The notes beneath the pieces are model-generated. The model made no database searches. It was not told the DNA's origin and saw nothing but the letters and a program-made list of their open reading frames with translations. From Zhengitettix transpicula (taxonomy: Eukaryota; Arthropoda; Insecta; Orthoptera; Tetrigidae), in contig CM073593.1 of assembly GCA_037074705.1 (NCBI GenBank), forward strand, positions 109,011,483-109,075,482: a DNA stretch of 64,000 nucleotides, read 5' to 3'. This document shows, piece by piece, positions 1 through 12,335 of the stretch. The position numbers and the translations under genes are program-made. Positions within the stretch are counted from its first letter, which is position 1. Each line of letters starts with the position of its first letter.

Positions 1-187
1 CGAAATATGGCAACATCAACTTTTTCTTAATATAGCGCTATATATATATTGGACAAGAAAACCAACCTCTCGGTCGCCGGTTGTTGGATTCGCTCCATTT
101 TGCGATTAAACTACACACGATTGTCAGGTTGGCCAACGTGAGAGACGTTTACCGGCCCTTGATTAACACGTCGTAAATTTGAGTCAC

Positions 188-390
188 GATTTTAACCACT
201 TCCTCCAACCGAATTTCGTCCTCGAGTCCACCATTCGACTCAGAATTTTATCCTCTACAATTTATCACTGGACATTATTTTCAGTAGAATGCTTCATGCT
301 TTCGCTATTAGCGGAAAACTGGAAAGAGGTACAGCGTTTAGTGTGGTTAAGAGAACCACAGAAACTTTTCCAGAGGTCCTTCGAAATTTT
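188..390 (+). repeat. R1 dispersed repeat, partial copy a
   Basis: This stretch matches the second half of the copies at 962-1395, 36258-36655 and (reversed) 39130-39535. Shared blocks include cgtcctcgagtccaccat and ttttatcctctacaattta, and then a 'gaatgct-cat-ct-t-gctat' block. It lacks the first half, which begins aaaaccagatcatgcg. No coding function is recognised. Confidence 0.7.
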
Positions 391-961
391 TTTAATGTAA
401 TTTGCTATTATTTAACTATTAATAATTTTGTGATGATCATGTTTCAAATTTACAAAACTAAAGAGGTTGTAATGCAATTTTTTTCTTCAAATTTTATTGG
501 TTTCTGTTTCATTGTCCAATAATTTTATTTCTGACTTAATGGACACCAAATTTTATTCAGTCCTAGGATCGTCTTTTTTTTCCATTAAAAGAAAAAATAT
601 ATATATATATATGTCAATAAAAAAATCAGGAGCTTTCGATGTCACGTCATAATCATCTTATAATTACATCAATTTACGATAGTTGTTAAGGGTTTCACCA
701 CAGTTGCCAAGTTTATAACATTCACCTGCTTTCATTGACTGACATGTGTATTTTTTTTAAAAAAAAACATTAAAATATGAAACAACGGAGGACTTGTGTG
801 GTCTTTTTTTTATACATTTTTTTTAACAACCCTTATTTTTATTTTAGGCATTTTTATAGATAAGACATACTTTGCCACAGACAAGTTTCGTCACTCCCAT
901 AACATCAGCCGTGCGCAGACAGCATCATGTGCGTTTGTTTCGGCCATTTTCAACTGATTTT

Positions 962-1395
962 TCAAACCAGATCATGCGTTAGAAAGAAAATTAAATTCTC
1001 TACAACCTTCATTCCATGACAAATCACTTTCCTGGCGGCCATTTTGCAGATATCAGCACTAGAAATAGGACAAACTGCAGTCTCTTCGAAAATGACGCAT
1101 AATGTCGTGACTTTGACGCAGGATTTCCACCACTTTATTGGACCTAATTCCGTCCTCGAGTCCACCATCAGATGCAGAATTTTATCCTCTACAATTTATT
1201 CCTGAACATTATTTTCAATAGAATGCTCCATGCTTCTGCTATCAGCAAAAAACTGAAAAAGAGGCGCAAAATTTCGTGTGGTTCGTTGGGTCACTGAAAC
1301 TTTTCCACCCCCCCAGAGGTCCTTACAATAGGAAAACTTGGGAATTTTTTCACTAATGGCCACGACGTGTACGACCTTCTTAACCTTAAGATGTG
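962..1395 (+). repeat. R1 dispersed repeat, near full-length copy b
   Basis: The copy starts near aaaccagatcatgcgtta and ends near ggccacgacgtgtacgac. The whole length aligns by eye with 36258-36655 and with the reverse complement of 39130-39535. The ends are not inverted repeats of each other and no target-site duplication was found. The short reading frames differ between copies by frameshifts, so they look like by-products of homology. The element class is unknown; it could be a SINE-like or MITE-like repeat, or a fragment of a larger element. Confidence 0.75.
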
Positions 1396-1611
1396 AATAT
1401 ATATATATATCTGGTCTAGATGTTGTAAACGCTTTTTATGATTAATATATTTTTCCCCCCTCCAATTATGTTAAAGCGCACTGTAGGCCTCCAGTCGTTT
1501 ATTTTTTTGCTGACGTTTCGAATTTTCAATCACTTCCGTTTGTCACAATCCTCGTTCGCGGGGTTTTCTTCTTTACTTTATCCCACTTTGGAAAGTAAAA
1601 TTATTTTTTGA

Positions 1612-1832
1612 ATTAATAGAACACAATTGATGACCTCATACAGACCCTTTTTTTATTTTTTATTTATATTATTACGACGTTTCTGGTTGTATTCCTACAG
1701 AGGAGGTATTTACAAATGATGACTATAAATGTAACCACCTCCTCTGTAGGAAAATACCTGAAGATGGTATCGAAACGTCGTGATAGTATAAATAAAAAAA
1801 GTCTCTGTAAGGTCATCAATTGTTTTACTAAA
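1612..1832. repeat. Fold-back repeat, family A, both arms
   Basis: The left arm (acaattgatgacctcatacag ... acgacgtttc) is inverted in the right arm (gaaacgtcgtgatagtata ... aaggtcatcaattgt). The inner segments acagaggaggtatttac and cctcctctgtaggaaaatac are inverted too. The right arm carries the CTGAAGA...CGAAACGTCG motif at 1758-1780. Related single arms lie near 27.2 kb and 30.8 kb, and another two-armed copy at 49272-49565. Confidence 0.8.
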
Positions 1833-2904
1833 TATTTGTTTTCCCGTCACTGGTCCTTATTGAATGTACCGTTGTAATATATATTTATAGTTGTTTCCTT
1901 GACGGCCACCAGGGGGGGAGGGAAAGTGTGTCGGAGAAACTAGAGGAGCTCCTGCGATGCTTGCAAGTCTGTTCTCACCTGGACAGCGTCTCCGTGCGCT
2001 CTTTCCCCGTTACATTGGCACATTTTTTTTAAAAAAACAATTGTTTAAGTTTTGTGTCCCAGATGAGTTTTTTCCTCTCACCTTTACAACATTTCCACGC
2101 GTGTATGTCTGCTGATTCAAGCACTGCTTGTCAGCGACCGCCAGGAGGTTCACCTGTGCGCGGCGTCGTTTTTGTCTTTGACTCTCCCAGCATCTCTGGT
2201 GTTCACGTTTCCCCCCTGCGAAGCAGCGCTCGGCGTCTCTCCCTTATCTTAGGCACTGAGACAAGTGTTTCACTACCCGACGGTTGCCTGCGTGCGTGTC
2301 TTTCCCCGCGTGTGTTGACGAAGTCGTTTGCTTACCTCTATGGATGCTCCAGAGCGGGTCTCGCCGAGGTGGTTGTCACACTTAGTCACTGATATCCGTC
2401 ATCACCTGTGGAAGGCGCACATCCTCACTACGGCACTGAGCTTAAGAGTTTCGTCACGACGCGACGCAACGCAACGGTGAAGACGCGGACGGGCACGGCA
2501 CCGGACTGCCAGGTCAGGTAAAGGGACCCCCCCCCCCCCACCCCCGCAGCCAAGCCAAGCCGAGGAGGGAAGGAAGGTGCCAACAGGTGCGCACGCTCAG
2601 CGCCATCTCTGGCCACCAGCCTCAACTACGCTCCCGTCAGTCGTAAACATACCAATTTTATATCCAATTTGTTAAAATTAACCGTTTAAACTTGTCAACA
2701 AAATCTCCATAGATATAACACATCCATTCCTTAAAATTGTTTACAGAAACTTTGGTCGATTTTCCTCGACATAACCGTCCGCTTTGAGGCTGAAGGCCCT
2801 CAGTCGACGAAAATCAACCAAAGGGCCAATTCATACGAAATCAACCAATAAAAAATAATATTATGTCGCTGACATATTTTATTTTCACACATGTTTATAA
2901 ATAA
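1833..2904. other. Gene-free stretch, locally GC-rich
   Basis: The centre (about 1900-2640) is richer in G+C than its surroundings, with a poly-C run at about 2527-2540. Reading frames of 65 and 112 codons exist, but none has a recognisable domain or convincing start. It could be an old promoter-like or repeat-derived segment. No gene is called. Confidence 0.4.
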
Positions 2905-4010
2905 AGTAGCTGATTGCCCGGCGTTACCCGGGCTTTATTGAAATTAGTCCAGAAAAGGGATTGATTCGACGCTAACCTCGTGGTCAACGTTTCACTTAGC
3001 CAGCGTGCAACAGCGCCAGTGTTCGCGACATTTCCCCGACCTGACCCCTCGGCAGCTGACTACAACTACACCACGATGATGACTGATGGTACTCGGGGAC
3101 TCTCCTGCTACGTGAAGTAAATGTGTCTCAAAATACAGTAAAAAATACTCTCTAACTTCATAAAGTCGAAAACTACTCCCGGGACCTTAAAGGGGTAAAG
3201 AAATACAACCTTTAACTACACAGATACCAAAATTTAGTGACTGCACTAAGAAAATTAAAAAAATTAAAAAAGACCTCGGGTCAAAACTACTCTTGGTAAC
3301 CTTTTCTCGAGCACGTCCTCCTCCACGTGGAGGAACATAAAATATCAGCAACCTCAATGGTTAACGTGAGAATTAAACTCAGCGACTCCTATAACCCCGG
3401 AATCTACACTAATTTAGTTCTTTCCCCATTACATACGTAAACTCCTTCCACCACCTCCCTTACCTGTAGGACTTGAAATTAGACACTCAAAAATTCTAGA
3501 ATGATACTGTCGAATTAATGGCCGTTTAGGAATGTTATTAAATTCCACCCCCACCCCCAGAGACGGCAGGCGTGTTTTAACCCATCAGTGTTTGTTCCTG
3601 GATCGTAAGTAACATGAGTATAAAGTTTGACATAAGTTTGTCTACGAATTTAAGATTTGAAACGGAAATTTATTTCACCTTCCACTCCTAGAGGCTAAAG
3701 TACATCTTATTCAGTATGGTAATGCAAGAAATAAACTCACTGACATCTATAACGCTGGATTAGACACTAATCTCGGTTGTTTCGCGTTTTATTTTATGTT
3801 ACGCCTCTCCGCCCCCTCCCTTATCGCTTAGAGGCGCTGTTCGGGGTTCAAGATATACACAAAAACATCTGAAAAAAAAAGGTTAATATCCAGTCCCTCC
3901 CTTAGTGATTCTTTAAGGGATTGAAATTATAACATGTTTCTTTTTTAAATAACTGCCCCGTTCATCCTAACACCTCGAAAGTCCGACAGAAATCTTCGCC
4001 GGGGTGCGCA
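2905..4010 (+). repeat. Decayed dispersed repeat, family H
   Basis: The repeat opens with tgcccggcgttacccgggc, as does the copy at 46905-47525. It contains two diverged forms of a unit reading 'aaactcagcgac...ataacccc/g...actccaatctcggttg', near 3375 and 3735. The family recurs at 38845, 46905, 48465 and possibly 50700. It carries no open coding region. The structure suggests a multi-unit remnant of a larger element, class unknown. Confidence 0.6.
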
Positions 4011-4204
4011 TGAATTGTTTAGGGGGGACATAGACTTTCATTTTTATATACAGAGAGAGATTTAAAACAGGTGAAAAATAATTCAATTATAACAAAAAAT
4101 TGTCTCGCAATAATTTATCATGTTTAAACAACCCAAAATGTTTGTATTTTTTAGTTTATTAATTTTAAGCAATAAATTCAGCACAAGATTTTTTATTTTT
4201 TAGG

Positions 4205-4590
4205 GTACCAGGTTACATGAGGGTAATCCACATGGTGGCAACTCCCCTTTAATAGCATAGGAAGGGATTTGAAAGGGAGGATGTGGAAGGGTAGAGGAAG
4301 GTAGCCAAGGGTTAACTAGGGGCCCCCGGGCTATGGTTTAAGGATCCTACCCGGCAATTCGCCTGAAAGTAATGCTGGGAAAACCCTAGAAAAACCTGCA
4401 TCAGGTAGGTCGGGCATTTGTTACTTGTCCCACGCCCTTCCCTAGATGGCGGGAGCGGAGTTTGCTGTGGGGTCGCAGCTTTGCTCTCGCCGTGCCTTGA
4501 CCGGTTTAGGAGGCAGCTGGCCGACTGTTCCAATGGTAACAGCGGACGCGTAAGCCCAAGGTCTGCGACCCCGGAACATACACCTCTCAG
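4205..4590 (+). repeat. Dispersed repeat, family G
   Basis: The blocks catgagg-taat-c-c-tggtggcaa-tcccctttaat and gaagggatt-gaaagg recur at 44725-44805. The blocks aacctgcatcagg and gtttaggaggcagctggccg recur in reverse at 45700-45920. The family is therefore present in three pieces in this window. Short reading frames on both strands are not conserved between copies. Class unknown. Confidence 0.6.
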
Positions 4591-4639
4591 AACAGGCCTC
4601 GGGCATGTGGGAACCTTAGTTCAAAAACCCAGAGAGATG

Positions 4640-7130
4640 TGAAGGCATCCCGAAAGGTAGCCTCCCTCAGAGCCCTCTGGAAAGGTTCACCTGCGAGAGA
4701 ATTCTCTCGCAGGCTTCCTTATTTCAGGCACAAGAGTTTATTCAGTTGGTCACTAATCTTCTTTTCGCAGTTTTTGCTGTGTGTTTTAACACCAATGCGT
4801 CTGCTTCGTTCTCTGTATTTTTGCTTTTGCCATAATTAAAAAATATACTGATTAAAACACAATGATGAAATTTTTTTTTTCAGTTCGACGGTGTTAAGGG
4901 CGGTCCGAAGGGGTTTAAAAGTTTGAAGAGAAGGTGGTCGTTAGAAAGAACGCCGACGATTTTGAAAGTTCTCCACAAAATAGCGCTTATAATTTACAGA
5001 ATGCGCTGGTTTCGACGTCCAGAGAGAAGTGAATTTTGCCTCTGCTCGGAGAAAAATCAAAAGTGGGAAACAAAAAAATAGGACTACGTTGACCTTTTTG
5101 TAGATCCGAGCGAGTGTTTGAGCCTCTACGTCGCATTTTCCGCACACTTAAATTTAGTTTTAGGCGCCAGTTTACGCCGTAAACGCAAAGATGACATTGC
5201 GTCGCTGCGGAAAAATTATCTCTGTCATTAAAGAGGTATATCTCTGGTCCAAACTGAATTCCAACGTTTTGAATCATTACAGAAGGAGAAAAGAATATCG
5301 CATGAATGAATTGTCAGATCAGATATAAGCATACTCGGCTTTGAATAATAATAATAATAATAATGACAGATTCTGTATTGAGGCGCGCTTCAGCCCTCAA
5401 ACATGCAGATAGACTCCTGAGTGTTTTCACCCCTACAACTTTAACACAGTTTCTCCCACCGCTGTTAACAAACATTTTTTTTTAGCAGTTCACCACGACG
5501 TCATTTTATTTCAGTTCATTTATTACCCTAGAAACTCCTTCAAGCCCCCCTTTTTTTTATTTATAAACCTCCGCCGCTATAAAATGCAAAACAGCGCCAT
5601 GCTCGCATCGCATCGGAAATGAAGAATTAAGTTCTTTGGCCATTGCAAGACCTAAACCCGTGCGGCCAATGTACGGTGGTCAATAGTGGCTGCAGTTTCA
5701 ATTATGAATCGAGGAAAATTACCGTTGCGTTTAACGTAACTGTAAGAGAAAAAAAAATCTTCTGGCTCGGTTGTGATGGATAAAGAATAAACGCCGAAGT
5801 GAGTTCATTTTACGGCCGCGTTCGCGTTTCTGATTGCGGACATGATGACTGCGGATATATCGAGTGTCGCATAGCAGCAGTAGAGGTACAGAACCTTGAT
5901 TATACTCGCAAGTAAACGTAAAGTAACCGGAGACTGGTGGACGGACACGTTTTCCACGGCGACTATCTGCTTTAAAGTGCTTTTTGTTATTTCAGCTGTC
6001 ATTCGTTTTTATTTTACTTTGTGTCACTTGTGAATTTAGGTTAACGTTCGCTTGCCTCAAGTGTCAAAATAACACAGATGTTTGGAATAAAGAAACATTG
6101 AGTGCACATTTCGTTACCAAACAACTTTCTACACAATTGGAAAGCTAAACTGTTTATTGATTTAGTTGTTATTTATATCCTCAATGGCTCCATGTCTGGA
6201 AAGTTTTTTTTTTCTGAGAATGTTGCAGTTAACCCCCCAAATACACCTAATTTTGTCTTCAAATATTGAAATTTCACTACAGAATATTAAATACTGTTCT
6301 AATGATGGTAAAGACTTATTTTTATTCAGAAAAGTAAACATATTTAATATAATTTAGTAATTGTAATGACAATTTCACAAACAATAATTAATTCAATAAA
6401 AAATTAGCAAATTTGTTGTACTGAAATAATGTGTGCCAGTTGATCTTGTAAAATAGATCCGGTTTTATGTTGGTACCTCTTCGTACAAAAGGGTCGAAGA
6501 AAAATGCAATGTTAATTGATAACTCCCTGTAACAACTGCACCTTAAATATTCCAAATTTTACAAGTATTTATGAGGCCTTTAAGTCACATAATTTGTCTT
6601 TAAACATTTAATTATTCAATAGCATTTATTGTATGTAAATGTAGAATATAAGTTGTAGTAATAGTATTTACTGTTTAACATAATCTCACAATAATCATTT
6701 AATCAATAACCAGAAAAACATACAATTTATCATAAAAATGTGTATTATTCAACTAAATCAAAAAATAATTACAGTATTATGTTTCGTCCACAATTTAAAA
6801 CTTTTTTAAGATAACAGACAAGTATTTAATGTATGCATATATGTATAAGTTGAAATTGGATGTCCTAATATAAATTTAGTGTCATGGACCGTGACCATAA
6901 CTGGAAAAAATGTACTATTGTACTGATATTTTGTTTTAGTTTAATTACACCCATATGTTTCTGACAAATTGACTTTTAATAGTATTTACTGTTTAAATTG
7001 ACTTCCTTATTAACAACTTATTTTAATCTTTATCAAGAAATATTGATTTAACAATTATATATTGAGGTTATTCTTTTCTTTACTTTTGTATTAATAATTA
7101 TTAAATTGAATTTTTATTTGATATTCCTAG
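4640..7130. other. Gene-free stretch upstream of PGAP2
   Basis: No exon is supported here. There is an (aat)n microsatellite at about 5345-5364. A somewhat GC-richer segment at 5580-6000 could hold the PGAP2 promoter and a non-coding first exon, but nothing in the sequence fixes a start site. The rest is plain AT-rich DNA. Confidence 0.4.
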
Positions 7131-7310
7131 GTGCTGCAATTCTCAGAAACGTAATTCAACTTGTGCAACAGTGAACATGGGAGCTCAATTTGATAACGGC
7201 GACGAAACGATTAGTAACCCTTCTGTTCGATTGCTGCTTTTATTTGCAGCCGGTGGAATGAATGCCAATTGACATTTCGTGCAAACGATATATACATTTG
7301 GGCTGTGACT
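7131..7310 (+). other. PGAP2: PGAP2 5'UTR with upstream ORF (inferred)
   Basis: A splice-acceptor-like sequence (tattcctag) ends at 7130, so the first coding exon may begin at 7131 with untranslated sequence. Within it, 7177-7272 is a 31-codon ATG-initiated upstream ORF. It stops 38 nt before the PGAP2 ATG and is in a different frame. A second possible acceptor (tttgcag) ends near 7248; if that one is used the upstream ATG is removed. Transcript data are needed to decide. Confidence 0.35.
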
Positions 7311-7472
7311 ATGGAAGGAAACTCTGTTTGTAACAAAGCTGCCATATTTTTTATGATAAGCTTCAGGCAGTTATGTTTAGTGACTGTTTCTTTGCCCCTT
7401 TGTGCATTGCTCATTTGCTTCACCACTGCCTATATTTTCCAGCAAGATGACATCCACGAAACACATTGTCGA
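7311..7472 (+). CDS. PGAP2: PGAP2 coding exon 1
   Basis: Encodes residues 1-54, with the first membrane segment (about 20-42) and the conserved His-Cys before the junction. The donor is cga|gtgagt, phase 0. The frame runs on into the intron for another 26 codons before a stop. Confidence 0.9.
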
Positions 7473-8046
7473 GTGAGTATCATATATTCCATTATACTGT
7501 TGCATTATTCTTTCTGCCTATTAATTAATTTTTATTGGGACAATAACTAAATTATCTTATCTGACCAACTATATAGTAGTTAAACTTAGACAAGATATAA
7601 ACATGCATAAATAGTTCTTGAGTTTGCTCCTGGTCCAATGAAGAATTAAATCACATTTCCATGGCTTGCACTTCCTCCTTCATCAGGTGTACTTGATGGT
7701 GCTGGGTCAATAGCAGGTGTTTATATACTCACCAATATAAACAACCTATTGATTCTGCACCATCAGTACACCTTACGAAGATGGCAGCGTAAGGTGTGGA
7801 AATATGTTTACATCAATTACACTACGAAACCCATTGTTCTCTAAGATATGAACACAATATTAGTATAGAGGACAAAACAGACAGATTATAATTGGTCTGT
7901 TTTTGGCCTCTTCGCTAAACTATACTGTCATAAATTATAAATACGTCATATATATAATCTGCTTGATAATATTCATGTTAATAAAAGTATTATCAAAAGT
8001 GGACCTTGAATAATAAATCACCAACAATTTGTTTATATATACATTT

Positions 8047-8103
<57 letters not shown>

Positions 8104-11100
8104 AACAGAAAAATTAGTGTAAATTAAAACTCAACTAAATATAAATAAATAAGCAGATTTTAATGTCATTGCTAATGTGTCCAGCTTCCATTTGGGATAA
8201 TGGTGTTATGGCACTGATAGTAATGTCAGAGAATCTTCAGATATCATACCCTTTAGCTGACAAGATTCCTTCAATAATAATTTGGTGTTTTACACAGAAA
8301 TCTGTATTGTTTGAAAAAATCTATTCTGTTAAATTCGGGTGTAATTTCTCATTAAATTATTGCTTCTGCTTTTAGGTTTACAATGTGATTCCTTCAATCA
8401 GTGCTATTACAGGAGTGAGTCCTCAGAGATATCTCTGGAGGATCTGTATAGCATTCCACATCGGTCCTCGAGTCATTATAGCTTCAGTTTATCACACTTA
8501 TTATCGTTATCTCCTTTCACAAGAACATAGTGATGTGGACGGGAAGGGAGCTCGGCTCCTGACCCTGTGTTATTGGCTCAACATAGTTGAAATTGCTGCC
8601 CTCTGTGGGGTGACTTATATTTCAAACCGAGAGAATTATCGTAAGTATTACATCAACTAAAATATTATCTTTTATAACTTGTGGTTGAGTACGCATCAAG
8701 ATATATGTCTGGTGATAAAGGTCCATATTAGTTATCATAATTGTTTAACAATTTAAATTTATGCCACAACTGAGAGGCATAAATATTGATGTGAAATGTT
8801 CTTGTCATATCTAATTATTCGCTTAAATATATCACATTTGATGCAAACCGCTTTTTTTTAACAAAAATAAGTCTAGCAAATGTGGATGAATTTGTTTTAA
8901 ACAAAAAGAATTTCTCTTATGTTTTCTGTAGCTTCAGTAAGCAGCACTTATTGAACATGATTTAATTGCAATAATTTTGATAAACTTAATATTGTAAATA
9001 TAATATCATCATTTTCTGTTTAGCTGTACATGAAAAAATATTTATAATTTTCATGATTGGATCATTGAGCTACATGTTAGCAACGATAAAAGTCTTCAAG
9101 ATGCTGAGACCAAATATGACAAAGACAGAAAAACAGTCGTATGTTATCAAAAAATGTCTTTTTGTTACATCAATGTGCAGTACTGTTGGACTGTTGATTT
9201 TCTTCCTGAAACATAGACTGTTGTGCCACGACATGGGTAAGATTTGGTCCAAATTAACACTGTCCTTTTATAGCCTGTGCATATTTCTTTTAGTTTTTAA
9301 ACATATTGTGGTGTAATGTGTATAGTTGAACAGACAAATCATCCATATCAGTTGAAATTAATTGTCATTCAGTTAGTATAATAATACCCAAATTGCAAAA
9401 ATTGATAGTTAAGAAGTGAATAAGTTTAAAAGTGTAATTATTCTTATTAAATTGGCAAAGTCTGATTGAAATTGTTTCATGTTTAGGTCACTTGAAATAA
9501 AAACAGAAAAATTTAAATTGATACTATGCCACTTACGTTTTTTTGCTTTTTATTATATTGTTATATTTTGTCCTTCTTTTGAAATGTGATATTTGTTGAA
9601 AATGGTTCAAATTTATTTAGATTTCTGTCATTCAGGTTTTCCATTGTCTGTATAAAATATAATAATTAGATGAAATAGCCAAAAACCGACAAAATTAAGT
9701 GATTATTACCACACAATGTTTCTGGTATCCTTGTCCTTTTTGTAAGGTGATTGGAAATAAATGCACGATCCAGAAGTGACAAACACACAATTACAGTTGA
9801 CAAACTCAAAAACTAAGTAAAACGCAATGACAATTAATTAGACTGTTGTTACGTTTTACTTCACTTTTTAGTTTGTCATCTGTAATTGTGCATTTGTGTT
9901 GCTCCTGGCTCTTATGTTTTTTTCCAATCACCTGACAAAAGGGACGAGAATCCCAGAAACTGTGTGCAGTATTTATATCAACACTTAATTTTACGTGCTT
10001 TTGGCTATTTCATCTAATTATGATATTGTATGTAGTTTTAAAACTTTTGAATTTCCACAAAACCAAGCGCAAGCCATCTAAACTTTTGAATTTCCTCAAA
10101 ACGTGTGATCGATGATTATATCTGGCCTTTCTGGAAATTGTTTGGCCTGTATAACACACTGCATTGATCATTAGGTTGCCAAATATAAGGATACCTGTTA
10201 TTTTTAAAGTTTCACTGAAGCAAGTAAGAGAAGTCTCCCTTCCTGATTCTCTGAACAACTCTTTACCCTAAATACTAGCATTATTGTTTTACAGATAAAA
10301 CATAAGTTCTTTTTCTATTCATTCCTTGTCCAATTACCTCTTCACAGTCCAATTCTAACCAATTAGACAATGGAAAACCTGAATATCAATTTCATTTTGA
10401 GTGTTAATTTTCTTACGTTGAACTTTCCAAATACTGTCATCCTATTTTGGAAGGAAGTATACATTGCTACCACTATCACTATTATTTCCTATCTATTTTC
10501 ATACAAATATTTGCTTTTTAGTGTATTTTTTGTCTATTATTGTAAACCTTTCCTCCTCCCCTTGTTTGAGTTTTTTTGTTATCCTTACATAACTTTTGAT
10601 TTTATTTCAGATTATATCCCCTATGGTTAACCTTTTCCATTTTATTTGGAAGTCGCCCTTGCTTTTACCTTTTGATGCGAAGCCTTTTTATTTTCTGTTA
10701 TAGTAAAGTTTTGGTAAGTGAATTCATTGTTTTGTTTTGTAATAAAGTTCCTTAAAGGAACTGAGAACAAATTGAATGCTATCTTATATTAATTATTAAA
10801 TTTGGACTTCAGGTTCCCCATTACATTAATTAGTAATTTTTAACCTAACTTGAAAAATGTGAATCTCTTTGAGGCGTAAAATAATAAATTCTTACTGTGA
10901 ATGTCCATTGTAAAAAATACCCTGACAATAATGACAACTTTATATTGCATATTCAGAGACGTGGTTGTGAAAAGGAACAAAGTATTATTTACTGATATTC
11001 AACTTGAGCAGATGCACCTGATGAATTTCTTCAATGAGCAAACTGATGAATTTCCGCCAATCATTTCACATATCATATTCCTAAACATTTTATCTTTAAC

Positions 11101-12335
11101 AAAAAATTAAATATCCTGTATGAATTCTGCAGACTTTAAATATAATATTTATTGACATCAAACACACATCATTTTGAAATTTGATATAGCTGTTCAATAT
11201 ATATTGTAAAAATAATGATTAATTTTGTCCCATGGTGTGGCGGCTAAATGTAACAAACCATGGGGAATTCTCATTTTGACGATATAACCTCAGTCCTCTT
11301 GATCCCCAATAATAATATAATATAATAAGGGTCTCGAATAATTTTTAACAAAGGAATTATCATAGCTTTAGTTCAAAAAACCTTTATTAACATGAAATAT
11401 ATACAGTACTCTCAGGACATGGCTTACATTGATGTGACACTTCACTATGAGGTCCCATTGGAGATTAATGATCCTTTCTCATCGAGCTCCTAATAGAGAC
11501 CGAAACTTCTAAATGCATTCAGCAAAACTGCGACACAACACTTAATGTAGGCACGGCACTACAAAACACAAAAGCCGCCGACCAAAACTAATGTAACATA
11601 GCAAGTGGCCCAACACTTACCTATTGTTATGATATACTTTCCAAATACGAAACTCTTGTTGGCCCATGCAGTGTAAAAATGCAAATGGATTTTCTGTTTT
11701 TCATTTAATGTGTTTGTTTTGCTTCCCTCACTTCTTCAGTTTTATCCTTATTGAGTGTATTCTTTGTTTTATTGCCATGGACCAAGAGATGTACTCATAC
11801 TCTCTACACTGAAATTAATATTTTACCAACTCAAAACCTATGAATATAGTATATTTTTATATTTCAGCTTTCACATATATTATTTGTATTTTATGTCAAC
11901 ATTGGTTGCTGCACGGATGGAGATTAAAGATCACCTTTTACATTAAATTAAAATCCTCCAAGCACATTTTGACGTGAAGATCTGTGTTCAAGTTAATTAA
12001 AGATGCAAGCCAGTGTGGTTGTTTCTAAATACATGAAATTGTTCATTTCATTTTTTATCTATAAAGTTAAATTCAGTTTTTGACTTACACGTGTTAACCA
12101 ATTTATTTTCATTACATTGATTGCATGAAGCAAAATGTATTAACTGTTTTTTATCTTTCTTGTTCTAGCATTCAGTTGGTTCTCTCTATGTGAATATCTT
12201 ATTGCATCAGCGAACATGGCATTCCATGTGACCGTCATTATGGATTTCCCCACAGAGAAACTTGTGGTAGCTAGGGACCTCCCTTGTCAACCATATAGTG
12301 TCAATTCTTCCAGTCCTTTAAAAAAGGTTGACTAG
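7311..12335 (+). CDS. PGAP2: PGAP2, GPI-anchor remodelling factor (Frag1/DRAM/Sfk1 family), four coding exons
   Basis: In animals PGAP2 is a multipass Golgi/ER protein needed for the fatty-acid remodelling step in maturation of GPI-anchored proteins. The exons are 7311-7472, 8376-8640, 9024-9236 and 12169-12335. They join with GT-AG introns in phases 0, 1 and 1 to give 268 aa, close to the roughly 250 aa of known PGAP2. Family motifs are visible: HC before the first junction, then PSISAITG, SPQRYLWRICI-FH--PR at about residues 69-86, HEKIFIIF near 145, and NMAFHVTVIMDF at the start of the C-terminal region. About six hydrophobic segments fit the multipass topology (about residues 20-42, 74-96, 118-136, 149-168, 185-205 and 215-240). 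An in-frame TTG lies upstream of 7311, but ATG 7311 is the first ATG of the frame and gives the expected length. No frameshift or stop was seen, so the gene looks functional. Confidence 0.93.
7655..7804. repeat. Fold-back repeat, family D (PGAP2 intron 1)
   Basis: The left arm near 7655-7704 (atttccatggcttgcac ... cttgatggtgct) pairs with the right arm near 7758-7804 (gcaccatcagtacacctta ... gtgtggaaat). The spacer is about 50 bp and the arms have diverged. It lies inside an intron and has no coding capacity. Confidence 0.65.
8050..8101. repeat. (AT)n microsatellite
   Basis: About 50 bp of uninterrupted AT dinucleotides in PGAP2 intron 1. Confidence 0.95.
8376..8640 (+). CDS. PGAP2: PGAP2 coding exon 2
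   Basis: The acceptor is gcttttag|gtttac and the donor tatc|gtaagt. It encodes residues 55-142 plus one base of codon 143, including the most conserved motif of the family (SPQRYLWRICIAFH) and the second and third membrane segments. Confidence 0.92.
9024..9236 (+). CDS. PGAP2: PGAP2 coding exon 3
   Basis: The acceptor is tctgtttag|ctgtac and the donor acatgg|gtaaga. It completes Pro143 and encodes up to residue 213, with the HEKIFIIFMIGSLSYML membrane segment and a fifth hydrophobic stretch. Confidence 0.9.
9663..10020. repeat. Fold-back repeat, family B, copy 1 (PGAP2 intron 3)
   Basis: The outer ends taattagatgaaatagcc (9663) and ggctatttcatctaatta (ending 10020) are exact inverses. The arms continue inward through 'cacaatgtttctggtatccttgtcc' and its inverse. 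Other copies lie at 31390-31728, 43170-43412 and 49024-49242, with half copies at 32885 and 46290. It looks like a non-autonomous snap-back element (MITE or foldback type). Confidence 0.85.
10021..12168. other. Remainder of PGAP2 intron 3
   Basis: AT-rich intron sequence. A stretch at about 11230-11630 has a different texture: ccatggtgtggcggct, then aaaccatggggaattc, then a GC-richer end. It may be an old insertion, but I cannot assign it to a class. No further exon is needed to complete PGAP2. Confidence 0.45.
12169..12335 (+). CDS. PGAP2: PGAP2 coding exon 4 with stop
   Basis: The acceptor is cttgttctag|cattcag, after a 2.9-kb intron. It completes codon 214 and encodes the last membrane segment with NMAFHVTVIMDF, then a short hydrophilic tail ending KKVD and TAG at 12333-12335. 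The exon is too short for a typical ORF cutoff. It was recognised because it restores the known C-terminus of the family. Confidence 0.9.

Noticed and set aside
2054..2392. 112-codon plus-strand frame
   Set aside because: Opens with GTG, with the first ATG three codons on; no domain, in a GC-rich patch where long frames arise by chance.
4312..4642. Overlapping 73-74 codon frames on both strands
   Set aside because: They fall in repeat family G and are not preserved in its other copies.
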